A stretch of DNA of 64,000 nt from Streptomyces griseicoloratus (GTDB lineage: Bacteria > Actinomycetota > Actinomycetes > Streptomycetales > Streptomycetaceae): NCBI RefSeq assembly GCF_014534645.1, contig NZ_JACVQF010000215.1, forward strand, positions 62,001-126,000, in the 5' to 3' direction. Shown piece by piece: positions 32,831-41,819 of the stretch. The position numbers and the translations under genes were made by a program. Every line of letters starts with the position of its first letter. The first letter of the stretch is position 1. The notes beneath the pieces are model-generated. The model saw nothing but the letters and a program-made list of their open reading frames with translations, searched no databases and was not told the origin of the DNA.

Positions 32831-34188
32831 GCGATGACACGATACGCCTGGTCACGATCGGGCGGATTATCCGTCGGCGCCGGCGGCTCCTCACCATCCT
32901 CGCCGTGGTCGGTGCGCTCGTCGGCTACGGCACCTCCGTGGTGTTTCCGCCGCGCTACACGACGTCGGCGTCGGTGCTGCTGCCGGGGGCGTGGGAGCAG
33001 CGCGAGCTGCTGACCCAGACGGAGATCGCGACCAGTTCCGTGGTGATCGACCGCGTGGCCGCCACGCTCGGCTGGACCGGGGTCACCGGCACCGAGCTGC
33101 GGGACCGGGTGAGCGCCAAGGCCGCCGACGGGAACATCATCAAGATCTCGGGCACGGCCGACACCCCGGAGCGGGCGCAGCGGCTCTCCGACCAGGTGGC
33201 CCGGGAGTTCGTCGCCTTCGCCGCGCGGCTCGCGGGCGACGACCCCGAAGCGGCGGCCGAGCCCGAGGCACTGCGCAAGCGGGTGGAGGAGACCAACCGC
33301 CGCATCACCGACCTGGCCGAGGCGGCCGATCCGGGGCGGACCGTGGAGAGCGTGCAGGCCCGCACCGAGCTGGAGAAGCTGCGTACCGCGCTGCAGGAGG
33401 CCATGAAGAAGCTGGACGAGGCCGACCCGGCGACCGACAGGGCCACCATGGTCGTCATGGGGCCGGCGGCCCGGCCGGCCGGCGAGGCACCGCCGACGCG
33501 GGTGCAGCTCGTCGTCGCCGGGGCGCTGTTGTTCTTCCTGCTCGCGGTCATCGGCCATCTGACCGCCGCCCGGATGAGCCGCCGGCTGCGTACCGAACCG
33601 GAGATCGCCGCGGCGCTGGGCTCGGAGCTGCTGGGTACCGTCGACGTGCCCGGTGAGCGGCCCGTGCGCCGGCCGGAGGGCCGTGACCCGCGGGCCTGGA
33701 TCCGCTGGCTGCTGGGCGTCGACACCCGGTGGGACGTGCCGGCCCCGCAGCCGTCCGGCGACGAGGCCGGCCGGCAGATCCGCTACCGGCGGGTGTGCGC
33801 CCGTCTCCGGGAGCAGCTGCCGGCCCCCCGGCGGCTGCTGGTCGTCGTACCGGACGGCGACGAGGTCGCCCGCAGGGCCGCCGGGCAGCTCGTCGCCGAG
33901 GCCGGGAGCGATCCGCTGCTGCGGGTGGTGGGGGTCTCGGTGTCCCGGCCGCTGGTGCCGGACCGCGACACCGAGTCGGGTGCCCTGGTGGTGCTCAGCG
34001 CGGGCAGCTGGACCGCGGCGGAGCTCGCCGGCGTCGCCGAGGCGTGTGCGGACGCGGAACACGAGGTCGTCGGCATCGTCGTCGCCGGCCCGGTCCAAGC
34101 CCGTCCGGCACGCTCTGCCGCCCGTCCTCCGGACGAGGCCACTGCGGCGCTCGCGGTTGGCGGCCACACGACGGGAGGTTCGGTGTGA
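32827..34188 (+). CDS. Wzz-like chain-length regulator with degenerate kinase domain (1)
   Basis: This is a 453-residue polysaccharide co-polymerase. One transmembrane helix (about 20-40) and a second (about 225-245) flank an extracytoplasmic Wzz domain with a helical stretch around 145-200. The cytoplasmic C-terminal domain aligns with the bacterial tyrosine kinase domain of Wzc, but at the expected Walker A position it reads LLVVVPDGDEVARR, without the GxGKT/S motif. It also lacks a C-terminal tyrosine cluster. It should still set chain length but not phosphorylate. It starts at TTG in a TTGA overlap with the previous stop. Confidence 0.8.
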   Translation: MSDDTIRLVTIGRIIRRRRRLLTILAVVGALVGYGTSVVFPPRYTTSASVLLPGAWEQRELLTQTEIATSSVVIDRVAATLGWTGVTGTELRDRVSAKAADGNIIKISGTADTPERAQRLSDQVAREFVAFAARLAGDDPEAAAEPEALRKRVEETNRRITDLAEAADPGRTVESVQARTELEKLRTALQEAMKKLDEADPATDRATMVVMGPAARPAGEAPPTRVQLVVAGALLFFLLAVIGHLTAARMSRRLRTEPEIAAALGSELLGTVDVPGERPVRRPEGRDPRAWIRWLLGVDTRWDVPAPQPSGDEAGRQIRYRRVCARLREQLPAPRRLLVVVPDGDEVARRAAGQLVAEAGSDPLLRVVGVSVSRPLVPDRDTESGALVVLSAGSWTAAELAGVAEACADAEHEVVGIVVAGPVQARPARSAARPPDEATAALAVGGHTTGGSV

Positions 34189-35714
34189 CGACGAGCAGGA
34201 CTTCAAAGCCGTCGGCCGCCGCTCCGCTGCTGGATCTGCAGGCGCTGGTGGTGGCGGTGCGCAGGCGCCGCCGCTTCTGGGGCGCCTTGGCGCTGCTGGG
34301 GCTGCTGGCCGGCGTGGCGGTGGCGGTCCTGCTGCCGCCGCCGCCGACCGCGGTGACCAAGGTGCTGGTCGCGCACCAGGAGGACCAGCCGAACGACACC
34401 GGAACGCTGATCCGCACCGATGTCGCGCTGCTGCAGACCACGCGGATCGCCAGTGAGGCCCTGCGGTCACTCGGGTCCCGGGAGAAGCCGGAGGACTTCA
34501 TGCAGGACTACGGGGGCCTCGGCCTGACCAACAACCTGCTGCAGATCACTGTGACGGGTGGCAGCGACGCGGAAGCGGTGGCCCGCGCCAAGGCGCTGGC
34601 CGACGCGTTCGTCGCGGACCATGTGAGGCGGATTCAGGAGGCCGCGGACGCCGAGGCCAAGGCCCTGCTCGACCAGCGGGACCGTATGCGAAAGGAACTC
34701 GCGCAGGTCAACGAGGCGATCGGGGACGGACCGCCGCAGACCGACCCGACGGCGTCGGCGGACCTCGAGTCGCTCTTCGCCCGCCGGGCCGAACTCACCT
34801 CGCGGATCGCCGATTTCGACCAGCGTGCCGCCGAGGCGCGCATGGGCACGCCCCGGCTCATCGCCGGCACCCAGATCGTGGACGCACCGCGCGCGGTGCG
34901 GCACTCCCTGCTCAGGACCGCTGCCACCGACGCCGCGATCGGGCTCGTCCTCGGGCTCGTCCTCGGGCTCGCGGTGGCCGCGGTCGGCGCGGTGGTGGCG
35001 GACCGCCCCGTGCTGCGCCGGGAGATCGCGGCGAACCTCGGCGCCTCGGTCATCGCGGAGCTGCCCCGCACGCGCCGCCGGCCGCCCCGGCCGTGGCAGC
35101 GCCGAAGGACCCGGGCGGCGCGCGAACGGCTCACCGCGTCCCTGGCCCGCACCGTGCGCGGCTCCGCGGAACCGGTGTCGCTGCTGGAACTGGGCTGTGC
35201 GCGCAGCACGAGCGTCATCGCCCTGGACCTCGCCGGGGCACTGGAGGCGGACGGGCCGGTGGTCGTCGTCGACGGTCTGCCCGGCCCGCAGCTCTCGGGC
35301 CGCCGCGCAAAGCCGGGAGACCCGACCGTGGTCGGCGGCGAGCGCGCCGCGGCCGTGTCGCCACAGGAACGCACGCTCGGCGTCGGCTCGGTGGCGCCCG
35401 GCACGGCGTGGACCGACCTGCAGTACCTCGGCACTCGGACCGTGCTCGTCGTGCGAGCCGGGCACGGCAGCGCCGCATGGCTGCACACCGTGGCACGGCA
35501 GCTCGCGGACCAGCGCATCGAGGTGATCGGCGTGGTGCTGATCGACCCCGATCCGCGTGACCGGACCGACGGCACCCTGTGGGACGGGCTGCACACCGCA
35601 CTGCGCGGCCGGATGGACCGGCCGGCCCGGCACAACGGGACCGACCGGCGGCGGACGGAGCGGCTGCCGCTGCCGGCGGCACGGGTCCCGGACAGCGACC
35701 AGGAGGCACGGTAG
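34185..35714 (+). CDS. Wzz-like chain-length regulator with degenerate kinase domain (2)
   Basis: This is a 509-residue second co-polymerase with the same plan: a first helix around 32-50, an extracytoplasmic domain with a charged coiled-coil-like region (about 150-215), a second helix around 245-268, then a kinase-like domain. Its Walker A position reads ELGCARSTSVIALDLA (the Lys is lost), while the Walker A-prime-like VVVVDGLPG survives. The tail is Arg-rich with no Tyr cluster. It starts at GTG in a GTGA overlap. Two adjacent, divergent pseudo-kinase co-polymerases suggest a hetero-oligomer. Confidence 0.8.
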   Translation: MTTSRTSKPSAAAPLLDLQALVVAVRRRRRFWGALALLGLLAGVAVAVLLPPPPTAVTKVLVAHQEDQPNDTGTLIRTDVALLQTTRIASEALRSLGSREKPEDFMQDYGGLGLTNNLLQITVTGGSDAEAVARAKALADAFVADHVRRIQEAADAEAKALLDQRDRMRKELAQVNEAIGDGPPQTDPTASADLESLFARRAELTSRIADFDQRAAEARMGTPRLIAGTQIVDAPRAVRHSLLRTAATDAAIGLVLGLVLGLAVAAVGAVVADRPVLRREIAANLGASVIAELPRTRRRPPRPWQRRRTRAARERLTASLARTVRGSAEPVSLLELGCARSTSVIALDLAGALEADGPVVVVDGLPGPQLSGRRAKPGDPTVVGGERAAAVSPQERTLGVGSVAPGTAWTDLQYLGTRTVLVVRAGHGSAAWLHTVARQLADQRIEVIGVVLIDPDPRDRTDGTLWDGLHTALRGRMDRPARHNGTDRRRTERLPLPAARVPDSDQEAR

Positions 35715-35717
35715 GAC

Positions 35718-37652
35718 ATGTGTGGCATCGCAGGCACTTACCGGTGGCCGGACGGGAAGGTCGTGACCGACCGGCTCACCGACACCCTCGCCCACCGGGG
35801 TCCGGACGGGGCGGGCCGGTACAGTCATCCGGCCGGTGACGGGGACGTGCACCTCGGGCACCGCCGGCTGGCCATCATCGACCTGTCCGAGACCGGCGCC
35901 CAGCCGATGGTCTCGGGCGGCCTCGCCCTGACGTACAACGGCGAGCTGTACAACGCGCCCGAGCTGCGTGCCGAGCTGACCGCCGCCGGCGTGCGCTTCC
36001 GCGGTACCTCCGACACCGAGGTGCTGCTGGAGGCCTGGCGGCGCTGGGGCACGGACTGCCTGCCCCGCCTGCGCGGCATGTTCGCGTTCGGGATCTTCGA
36101 CGAGCGGACCGGTGACCTGGTGCTCGCCCGCGACCAGCTCGGCATCAAGCCGCTGTTCCTGCTCCGGCGCGGCGAGGGCCTGGTGTTCGCCTCCGAGCTC
36201 AAGGCGCTCGCCGCCGCGACCGGCGGGTCGCTGGAGGTGGACCACGCGGCGCTGGTGGCCTCGCTGCTGTACTACTGGGTGCCGGACTCGCGGTGCGCGA
36301 TCCGCGAAGCGGAGAAGCTGCCGCCGGGGAGCTGGCTGAGGTGCCGGCCCGACGGCCGGGTGGAGCGCGGCCGGTACTGGCACCTGAAGGACGTCGCCGC
36401 CGAGGGCCGAGAGCGGGCCCGGGCCGGCGAGCGGCCGGACCTGGCCGCCGTCGTCGAGGAGTCGACCCGGCGCCACCTGCTCTCCGACGTCCCCGTGGCG
36501 ACCTTCCTCTCCGGCGGCCTCGACTCCAGCTACCTGACCGCGGTGGCGGCCCGCCACCGGCCGGGGATCTCCGCCTACACGATCGGATTCCGCGCCGAGG
36601 ACGCCAGGTTCGAGGCGATGCCCGACGACCTGCGCTACGCCCGGCAGGTGGCCGCGCGGTTCGGCGTCGACCTGCACGAGATCGAGATCGCCCCGGACGT
36701 GCTCGACCTGCTGCCGCGCATGACGTACCACCTGGACGAGCCGATCGGCGACCCGGCCGCGATCAACACGTTCCTGATCTGCTCGGCCGCCCGGGAGGCC
36801 GGGGTCAAGGTGATGCTCTCGGGGATGGGCGCCGACGAGCTGTTCGCCGGGTACCGCAAGCACCTGGCCAACCTGCTCGCGCTGCGCTACCAGCGCGTCC
36901 CGCGCCCCCTGCGCCGCGGGGTGTCCGGGGCCGTGGACCGGCTGCCGGTCGCCACGTCCCGCCGGGGGTACCGGTCGGTGCGCTTCGCGAAGCGGTTCCT
37001 CTCCTTCGCGGAGCTGCCGGAGGAGACCGCGTTCCGGCGCAGTTACACCATGTACGACCGGGACGAGCTGCTGGCCCTCATCGATCCGGACCTGGCCGGA
37101 ACGGTCGACGACGTGCTGACCGAGCACGCGGACGTCTACCGGGACAACGACCTCGACGACTTCGTCAACCGCATGTGCCTGGCCGACGCCCGGCTGTTCC
37201 TGCCGGGCCTGAACCTCACGTACACGGACCGGTCCAGCATGGCCGCGTCGACCGAGGTGCGCGTGCCGTACGTGGACGTCGAGGTGGTCGAGGCGGCGTT
37301 CGCCGTGCCCGGCGAACGCAAGATCGCCGGGCGGCAGGGCAAGGCCGTCCTCAAGGAGGCGGCCGCCTCGGTCCTGCCCCGGGAGATCGTGTACCGGCCC
37401 AAGGGCCTGTTCAGCGCCCCGCTGCGCGCCTGGATGAGCCGGGACCTGGCACCGCTGGTGCGCGAGGTGGTGCACGACGGCGAGCTGGTCCGTTCCGGGT
37501 TCCTGCGCCGCGACGCGCTGGCCCGCATGGTCGCCGAGGACGCCGCCGGGCAGCGGGACTTCTCCAAGCATCTGTGGCATGTGCTGACCCTCGAGTACTG
37601 GTATCGCGACGCGGCCTCTGGGTCCGGCCAGAGCACTCGGTTGACGGCTTAG
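35718..37652 (+). CDS. asnB: Asparagine synthase (glutamine-hydrolysing) family protein
   Basis: This is a 644-residue two-domain amidotransferase. The N-terminal glutaminase domain starts with Met-Cys2 (the nucleophile after Met removal) and contains LAHRGPDG and YNGELYN. The synthetase domain has the pyrophosphatase loop SGGLDSS near residue 265 and GMGADELFAGYRKH. AsnB-type proteins in capsule clusters are thought to amidate uronic acids or other carboxylates rather than make asparagine. The adjacent AlgD-like dehydrogenase supplies such a carboxylate, so a uronamide in the polymer is a reasonable inference. Confidence 0.9.
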   Translation: MCGIAGTYRWPDGKVVTDRLTDTLAHRGPDGAGRYSHPAGDGDVHLGHRRLAIIDLSETGAQPMVSGGLALTYNGELYNAPELRAELTAAGVRFRGTSDTEVLLEAWRRWGTDCLPRLRGMFAFGIFDERTGDLVLARDQLGIKPLFLLRRGEGLVFASELKALAAATGGSLEVDHAALVASLLYYWVPDSRCAIREAEKLPPGSWLRCRPDGRVERGRYWHLKDVAAEGRERARAGERPDLAAVVEESTRRHLLSDVPVATFLSGGLDSSYLTAVAARHRPGISAYTIGFRAEDARFEAMPDDLRYARQVAARFGVDLHEIEIAPDVLDLLPRMTYHLDEPIGDPAAINTFLICSAAREAGVKVMLSGMGADELFAGYRKHLANLLALRYQRVPRPLRRGVSGAVDRLPVATSRRGYRSVRFAKRFLSFAELPEETAFRRSYTMYDRDELLALIDPDLAGTVDDVLTEHADVYRDNDLDDFVNRMCLADARLFLPGLNLTYTDRSSMAASTEVRVPYVDVEVVEAAFAVPGERKIAGRQGKAVLKEAAASVLPREIVYRPKGLFSAPLRAWMSRDLAPLVREVVHDGELVRSGFLRRDALARMVAEDAAGQRDFSKHLWHVLTLEYWYRDAASGSGQSTRLTA

Positions 37653-37669
37653 GAATCAGAGGAGTTCGG

Positions 37670-39850
37670 GTGAAGCAGGTCGTACAGAACTACAAGAGCG
37701 GCGAGCTGGCGGTGCTCGACGTGCCGGTGCCGGGGTGCAAGCCGGGCGGTGTGCTGGTGCGCAGCGCCTACTCGCTGATCTCCACCGGGACCGAGCTGAT
37801 GAAGGTGTCCGAGGCCGGCATGTCGATGCTGGGCAAGGCCCGCTCCCGCCCGGACCAGGTGGCCAAGGTCATGCAGAGCGTGGCCACCAACGGGGTGCCC
37901 GCCACCTACCGCAAGGTGATGGGCAAGCTGGACTCCTACACGCCGCTGGGGTACTCGCTGTGCGGGGTGGTCGAGCAGGTCGGCGCCGGGATCGACGATG
38001 TGAAGGCCGGCGACCTGGTGGCCTGCGCCGGCAATGAGCACGCGTTGCACGCCGAGCTGAACTGGGTGCCGAAGAACCTCTACACCCCGGTGCCGGACGG
38101 GCTCGCGCCGCGGCACGCGGCCTTCGGCACCGTCGGGTCGATCGCGTTGCAGGGCGTCCGCCGAGGTGAGCCGCAGCTCGGCGACGTGGCGCTGGTCATC
38201 GGCCTCGGGCTGATCGGCCAGCTGGTGGTGCAACTCCTCGCCGCCTCGGGAGTCCGCGTCGTCGGCGCCGACCCCGACCCGGCGCGCTGCGAGCTGGCGG
38301 AGCGCTTGGGGGCCGCGGCCTGCGGCGATCCCGCGTCCGCGGCCGTGGAGACGGCCGTCGCCGAACTCACCGGCGGCCTGGGCGTGGACCAGGTGTACCT
38401 GGCCGCCGGCGGCGGCAGCAACCAGCCCGTCGAGCTGGCCGCCGAGCTGAGCCGGGACCGCGGCCGGGTCGTCGACATCGGCAAGTGCCGCCTGGACCTG
38501 CCGTGGAACGCGTACTACGAGAAGGAGCTCGACGTCCGGTTCTCCCGCAGTTACGGCCCCGGGCGCTACGACCCGGAGTACGAGCTGGAGGGCCGGGACT
38601 ATCCGATCGGCTACGTGCGCTGGACCGAGCGCCGCAACCTGGCGTGCTTCCTCGACCTCGCCGCCCGCGGCAGCGTCGACGTGGAGCCCCTGATCTCCCA
38701 CGTCGCCGACTTCGACGACGCCGTCGAGACGTACCGGAGCCTGAAGGACGGCGACCTGAAGGCCGTGGCGGTGCTGTTCCGGTACCCCGGACAGGCGGGG
38801 GAAGCGCAGGAGGCGGCGGCCCCGGCGGTGACCGTGCCCGCGGTGAACGTGCAGCGCAGTCCGGCCCGGGCCGCCAGGACGCCGGTGCGCCTCGCGTTCG
38901 TCGGCGCGGGCAACTACGCGACCTCGATGCTGCTGCCGCACCTGGCACGGCGCGACGGAGTCGAGTTGTCGACCGTCGTCACCACGACGGCGCTGTCCGG
39001 GGCCAACGCGCAGCGGAAGTTCGGCTTCGCCCGGGCGACCACCGACCTCGACGCCGTACTCGGCGACAAGTCCGTCGACGCGGTGTTCGTGGTCACCCGG
39101 CACAGCTCGCACGCCGAACTGACCCGGAAGGCGCTGCTGGCCGGCAAGACCGTGTTCGTGGAGAAGCCGCTGGCCCTCACCGAAGACGAACTGGCCGGGG
39201 TGCTCGCGGCGGTGGAGGAGTCCGGCAACGACCGGCTGCAGGTGGGCTTCAACCGCCGGTTCGCGCCGCTGCTGCGGGAGGCCAGGCAGCGGTTCGGCGC
39301 CCGGACCGGTCCGGCGAGCCTGCGCTACCTGGTCAACGCGGGCCGCCTCGACCACGGCAGCTGGTACCTCCGGCAGGGCACCGAGGGCTCGCGGTTCACC
39401 GGCGAGGGCGGACACTTCATCGACACGGCGAGCTGGCTGCTCGGGGCCGACCCCGTCTCGGTGTACGCCATCGCCCCGTCCGGCAACGAGGACCTGCAAG
39501 TCGTGCTGCGCTACCCCGACGGGTCCACCGCCACCATCAGCTACGTGACCACCGGCCCGTCAGGCTTCCCCAAGGAGACGCTGGACCTGGTCGCGGACGG
39601 CAAGGCGCTGCGGCTCGACGACTTCGTCCGCGCGTCGGTGTACGGCCGCAAGCGGTGGGTCAGCTCCCGGCTGCCCAAGGCCCGGGACAAGGGCCAGAAC
39701 GCCGAACTGGCCGCGTTCGTCAAGGCCGTGCGGACCGGCGGGCCGATGCCGGTGCCGCTTCAGTCGCTGGTCGCCACCACGGCGGCCACCCTCGCCGTAC
39801 AGACCGGCCTGGCGGCCGGTGCCCCGGTGACGTTGGCGGGGGCGCGATGA
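37670..39850 (+). CDS. Two-domain oxidoreductase (medium-chain dehydrogenase + Gfo/Idh/MocA)
   Basis: This is a 726-residue fusion. Residues 1-385 form a zinc-type medium-chain dehydrogenase with GLGLIGQLVVQLL as NAD site. An Ala/Pro/Val linker joins residues 400-720, a Gfo/Idh/MocA domain with FVGAGNYATSMLLPHL, EKPLALTEDEL and GGHFIDTASWLL. This fusion is found repeatedly in exopolysaccharide clusters next to asnB and heparinase II/III genes, as here, but its reaction is not established; oxidation-reduction of a nucleotide sugar is likely. It starts at GTG with AGAGGAG upstream, 17 bases after asnB. Confidence 0.88.
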   Translation: MKQVVQNYKSGELAVLDVPVPGCKPGGVLVRSAYSLISTGTELMKVSEAGMSMLGKARSRPDQVAKVMQSVATNGVPATYRKVMGKLDSYTPLGYSLCGVVEQVGAGIDDVKAGDLVACAGNEHALHAELNWVPKNLYTPVPDGLAPRHAAFGTVGSIALQGVRRGEPQLGDVALVIGLGLIGQLVVQLLAASGVRVVGADPDPARCELAERLGAAACGDPASAAVETAVAELTGGLGVDQVYLAAGGGSNQPVELAAELSRDRGRVVDIGKCRLDLPWNAYYEKELDVRFSRSYGPGRYDPEYELEGRDYPIGYVRWTERRNLACFLDLAARGSVDVEPLISHVADFDDAVETYRSLKDGDLKAVAVLFRYPGQAGEAQEAAAPAVTVPAVNVQRSPARAARTPVRLAFVGAGNYATSMLLPHLARRDGVELSTVVTTTALSGANAQRKFGFARATTDLDAVLGDKSVDAVFVVTRHSSHAELTRKALLAGKTVFVEKPLALTEDELAGVLAAVEESGNDRLQVGFNRRFAPLLREARQRFGARTGPASLRYLVNAGRLDHGSWYLRQGTEGSRFTGEGGHFIDTASWLLGADPVSVYAIAPSGNEDLQVVLRYPDGSTATISYVTTGPSGFPKETLDLVADGKALRLDDFVRASVYGRKRWVSSRLPKARDKGQNAELAAFVKAVRTGGPMPVPLQSLVATTAATLAVQTGLAAGAPVTLAGAR

Positions 39851-41805
39851 CCATGAGCGCGGGCTGGTACCTGCGGCGGCTGTCCCGGATGGGACCGCAG
39901 GAGGTCGCGGGCCGGGTGGGCGACGCGGTGCGCAGGAGGCTGTGGCGGTCGGCACGGCCCGACTGCCCGAGCGTGACCGGCGCCGGGTTCACCGCGGTCC
40001 TGCCCGCCGGGACGACCGCCGCGGTACCCCCGGACGCCGCGAAGCGTCTCGTCGCCGAGGCGGACCGGCTGATGTACGGGCACGCCGAGTTCTTCGGGGT
40101 GGTCCGCGACGACCTGGCCGATCCGGACTGGTGGTACGACCCGAAGACCGGACGCCGGGCCCCGTGGGGCTACGCCTTCGACGTGCCGTACCGGGACGAG
40201 GACGCGGTCGGGGACATCAAGCAGATCTGGGAGCCGTCCCGGCATCAGTACCTCACCCAGCTCGCCGCCGCCTACGCGATCACCGGGAACGAGCGGTACG
40301 CCGAGCGCGTCGCCGATCACCTGCGGTCGTGGTGGGCGGCCAACCCGCCGCTGCGCGGCGTGCACTGGATCAGCGGCATCGAGCTGGGCATCCGGCTGCT
40401 GTCCTGGGTGTGGATCCGCCGGCTGCTCGACGGCTGGCCGGGCGCGGCCGGGCTGTTCGAGGGCAATCCGGTGGCGGTGCGGCAGATCTGGCACCACCAG
40501 CGCTGGCTGGCCGCCTTCCCCAGCCGGGGGTCGTCGGCGAACAACCACGTCATCGCCGAGGCCGCCGGGCAGCTGGCCGCGGCCTGCGCGTTCGACTGGT
40601 TCCCCTCGTCGGCGCGCTGGCGAGCCGACGCGCTGCGGTCGCTGGAGCGGCATCTGCGCAGCAACACCTTCGCCTCCGGCCTCAACCGCGAGCTGGCCAC
40701 CGAGTATCACGGACTGGTGCTGGAACTCGGCCTGGCCGCGGTGGCCGAGGCGGATGCCGCGGGCGTGCCGGTCCCCGCGACGGTCCGGCTGGTGCTGCTG
40801 CGGATGACCGACGCGCTCGCGGCCGTCGTGGACAGCCGGTTACGGCCGCCGCGCCAGGGGGACGCGGACGACGGGCACGGTCTGGTCGTGGACGGCGCGG
40901 GCACCGACCGCTGGGCCTCGCTGCTGGCCACCGGGGAAGCCGTGTTCGGACGGCTCCCCTGGTGGCCGGCGGTGACCGGCACCGATGTGCGCACCCCGCT
41001 GCTGGCCGCGCTCATCCGGCCGTACGCCGGGACCGGAACCGCACCGGCCGTGAAACGCCCCGCGAGCCGGCCGGCCCGCTTCGCCGACGCGGGGCTCACC
41101 ATCCTGCGCGGTCCGGGCGAGATCTGGTGCCGCTGCGACGGTGGTCCACACGGCTTCCTGTCGATCGCCGCGCACGCCCACGCGGACGCACTGTCCGTGG
41201 AGGTCCGGCACGACGGGGTCGACGTGCTCGCCGACCCGGGGACGTACTGCTACCACGGGCAGCCCGAGTGGCGGCGGTACTTCCGGTCGACCCTCGGCCA
41301 CAACACCCTTCAGCTGGACGGCGAGGACCAGTCCCTCTCCGGCGGCCCGTTCCTGTGGACCCGGCATGCCAGGAGCCGTGTCCTGGCCGTGGACACCTCC
41401 GACGAGGGCGTGGCGCGCTGGTCTGCCGAGCACGACGGCTACCAGCCCTCCGTGCACCGCCGCCGGGTGGAACTGACGGCCGCGAGCGGGGAGTTGAGGA
41501 TCGTCGACGAGGTGCGCGGCCCGCGCCGGGCCGTGCGGCTGGCGTTCCACCTCGGCCCGGCGATCGCCGCGGACCTGACGGACGGCCGGGCGGCGCTCAC
41601 CTGGACCCGGGACGGCGAGGACCGCTCCGCGGTGCTCGACCTGCCCGGCCGGCTGTCCTGGCGGGCGCATCGTGGCGAGACCGACCCGCCGCTGGGCTGG
41701 TACTCCGCCGGGTTCGGACGCAAGGAACCCAGCACCACGCTGGTCGGCACCGGCTTCACCGACGGCGCGGAGGGCTTCACCACCGTGCTCAGGTTCCACG
41801 GCTAG
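39847..41805 (+). CDS. Heparinase II/III family polysaccharide lyase-like protein
   Basis: This is a 652-residue protein with an N-terminal alpha-helical toroid (about 60-370; ANNHVIAEAAG, NRELATEYHG) and a C-terminal beta-sheet domain (about 400-650; AHAHADALSVEV, RRYFRSTLGHNTLQLDG). The family cleaves uronic-acid-containing chains by beta-elimination. No signal peptide is visible, which is unusual for a lyase but common for the capsule-cluster subgroup, so the site of action is uncertain. It may edit or trim the polymer or release it, as AlgL does in alginate systems. ATGA overlap with the oxidoreductase. A TTA codon lies at 40840. Confidence 0.87.
   Translation: MTMSAGWYLRRLSRMGPQEVAGRVGDAVRRRLWRSARPDCPSVTGAGFTAVLPAGTTAAVPPDAAKRLVAEADRLMYGHAEFFGVVRDDLADPDWWYDPKTGRRAPWGYAFDVPYRDEDAVGDIKQIWEPSRHQYLTQLAAAYAITGNERYAERVADHLRSWWAANPPLRGVHWISGIELGIRLLSWVWIRRLLDGWPGAAGLFEGNPVAVRQIWHHQRWLAAFPSRGSSANNHVIAEAAGQLAAACAFDWFPSSARWRADALRSLERHLRSNTFASGLNRELATEYHGLVLELGLAAVAEADAAGVPVPATVRLVLLRMTDALAAVVDSRLRPPRQGDADDGHGLVVDGAGTDRWASLLATGEAVFGRLPWWPAVTGTDVRTPLLAALIRPYAGTGTAPAVKRPASRPARFADAGLTILRGPGEIWCRCDGGPHGFLSIAAHAHADALSVEVRHDGVDVLADPGTYCYHGQPEWRRYFRSTLGHNTLQLDGEDQSLSGGPFLWTRHARSRVLAVDTSDEGVARWSAEHDGYQPSVHRRRVELTAASGELRIVDEVRGPRRAVRLAFHLGPAIAADLTDGRAALTWTRDGEDRSAVLDLPGRLSWRAHRGETDPPLGWYSAGFGRKEPSTTLVGTGFTDGAEGFTTVLRFHG
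40840..40842 (+). promoter_or_regulatory. TTA codon in the heparinase-like gene
   Basis: The leucine of VVDSRLRPPR is encoded by TTA in frame (codon 332): the third TTA codon of the operon. Confidence 0.75.
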
Positions 41806-41819
41806 GGGGGAGGGGAAGC

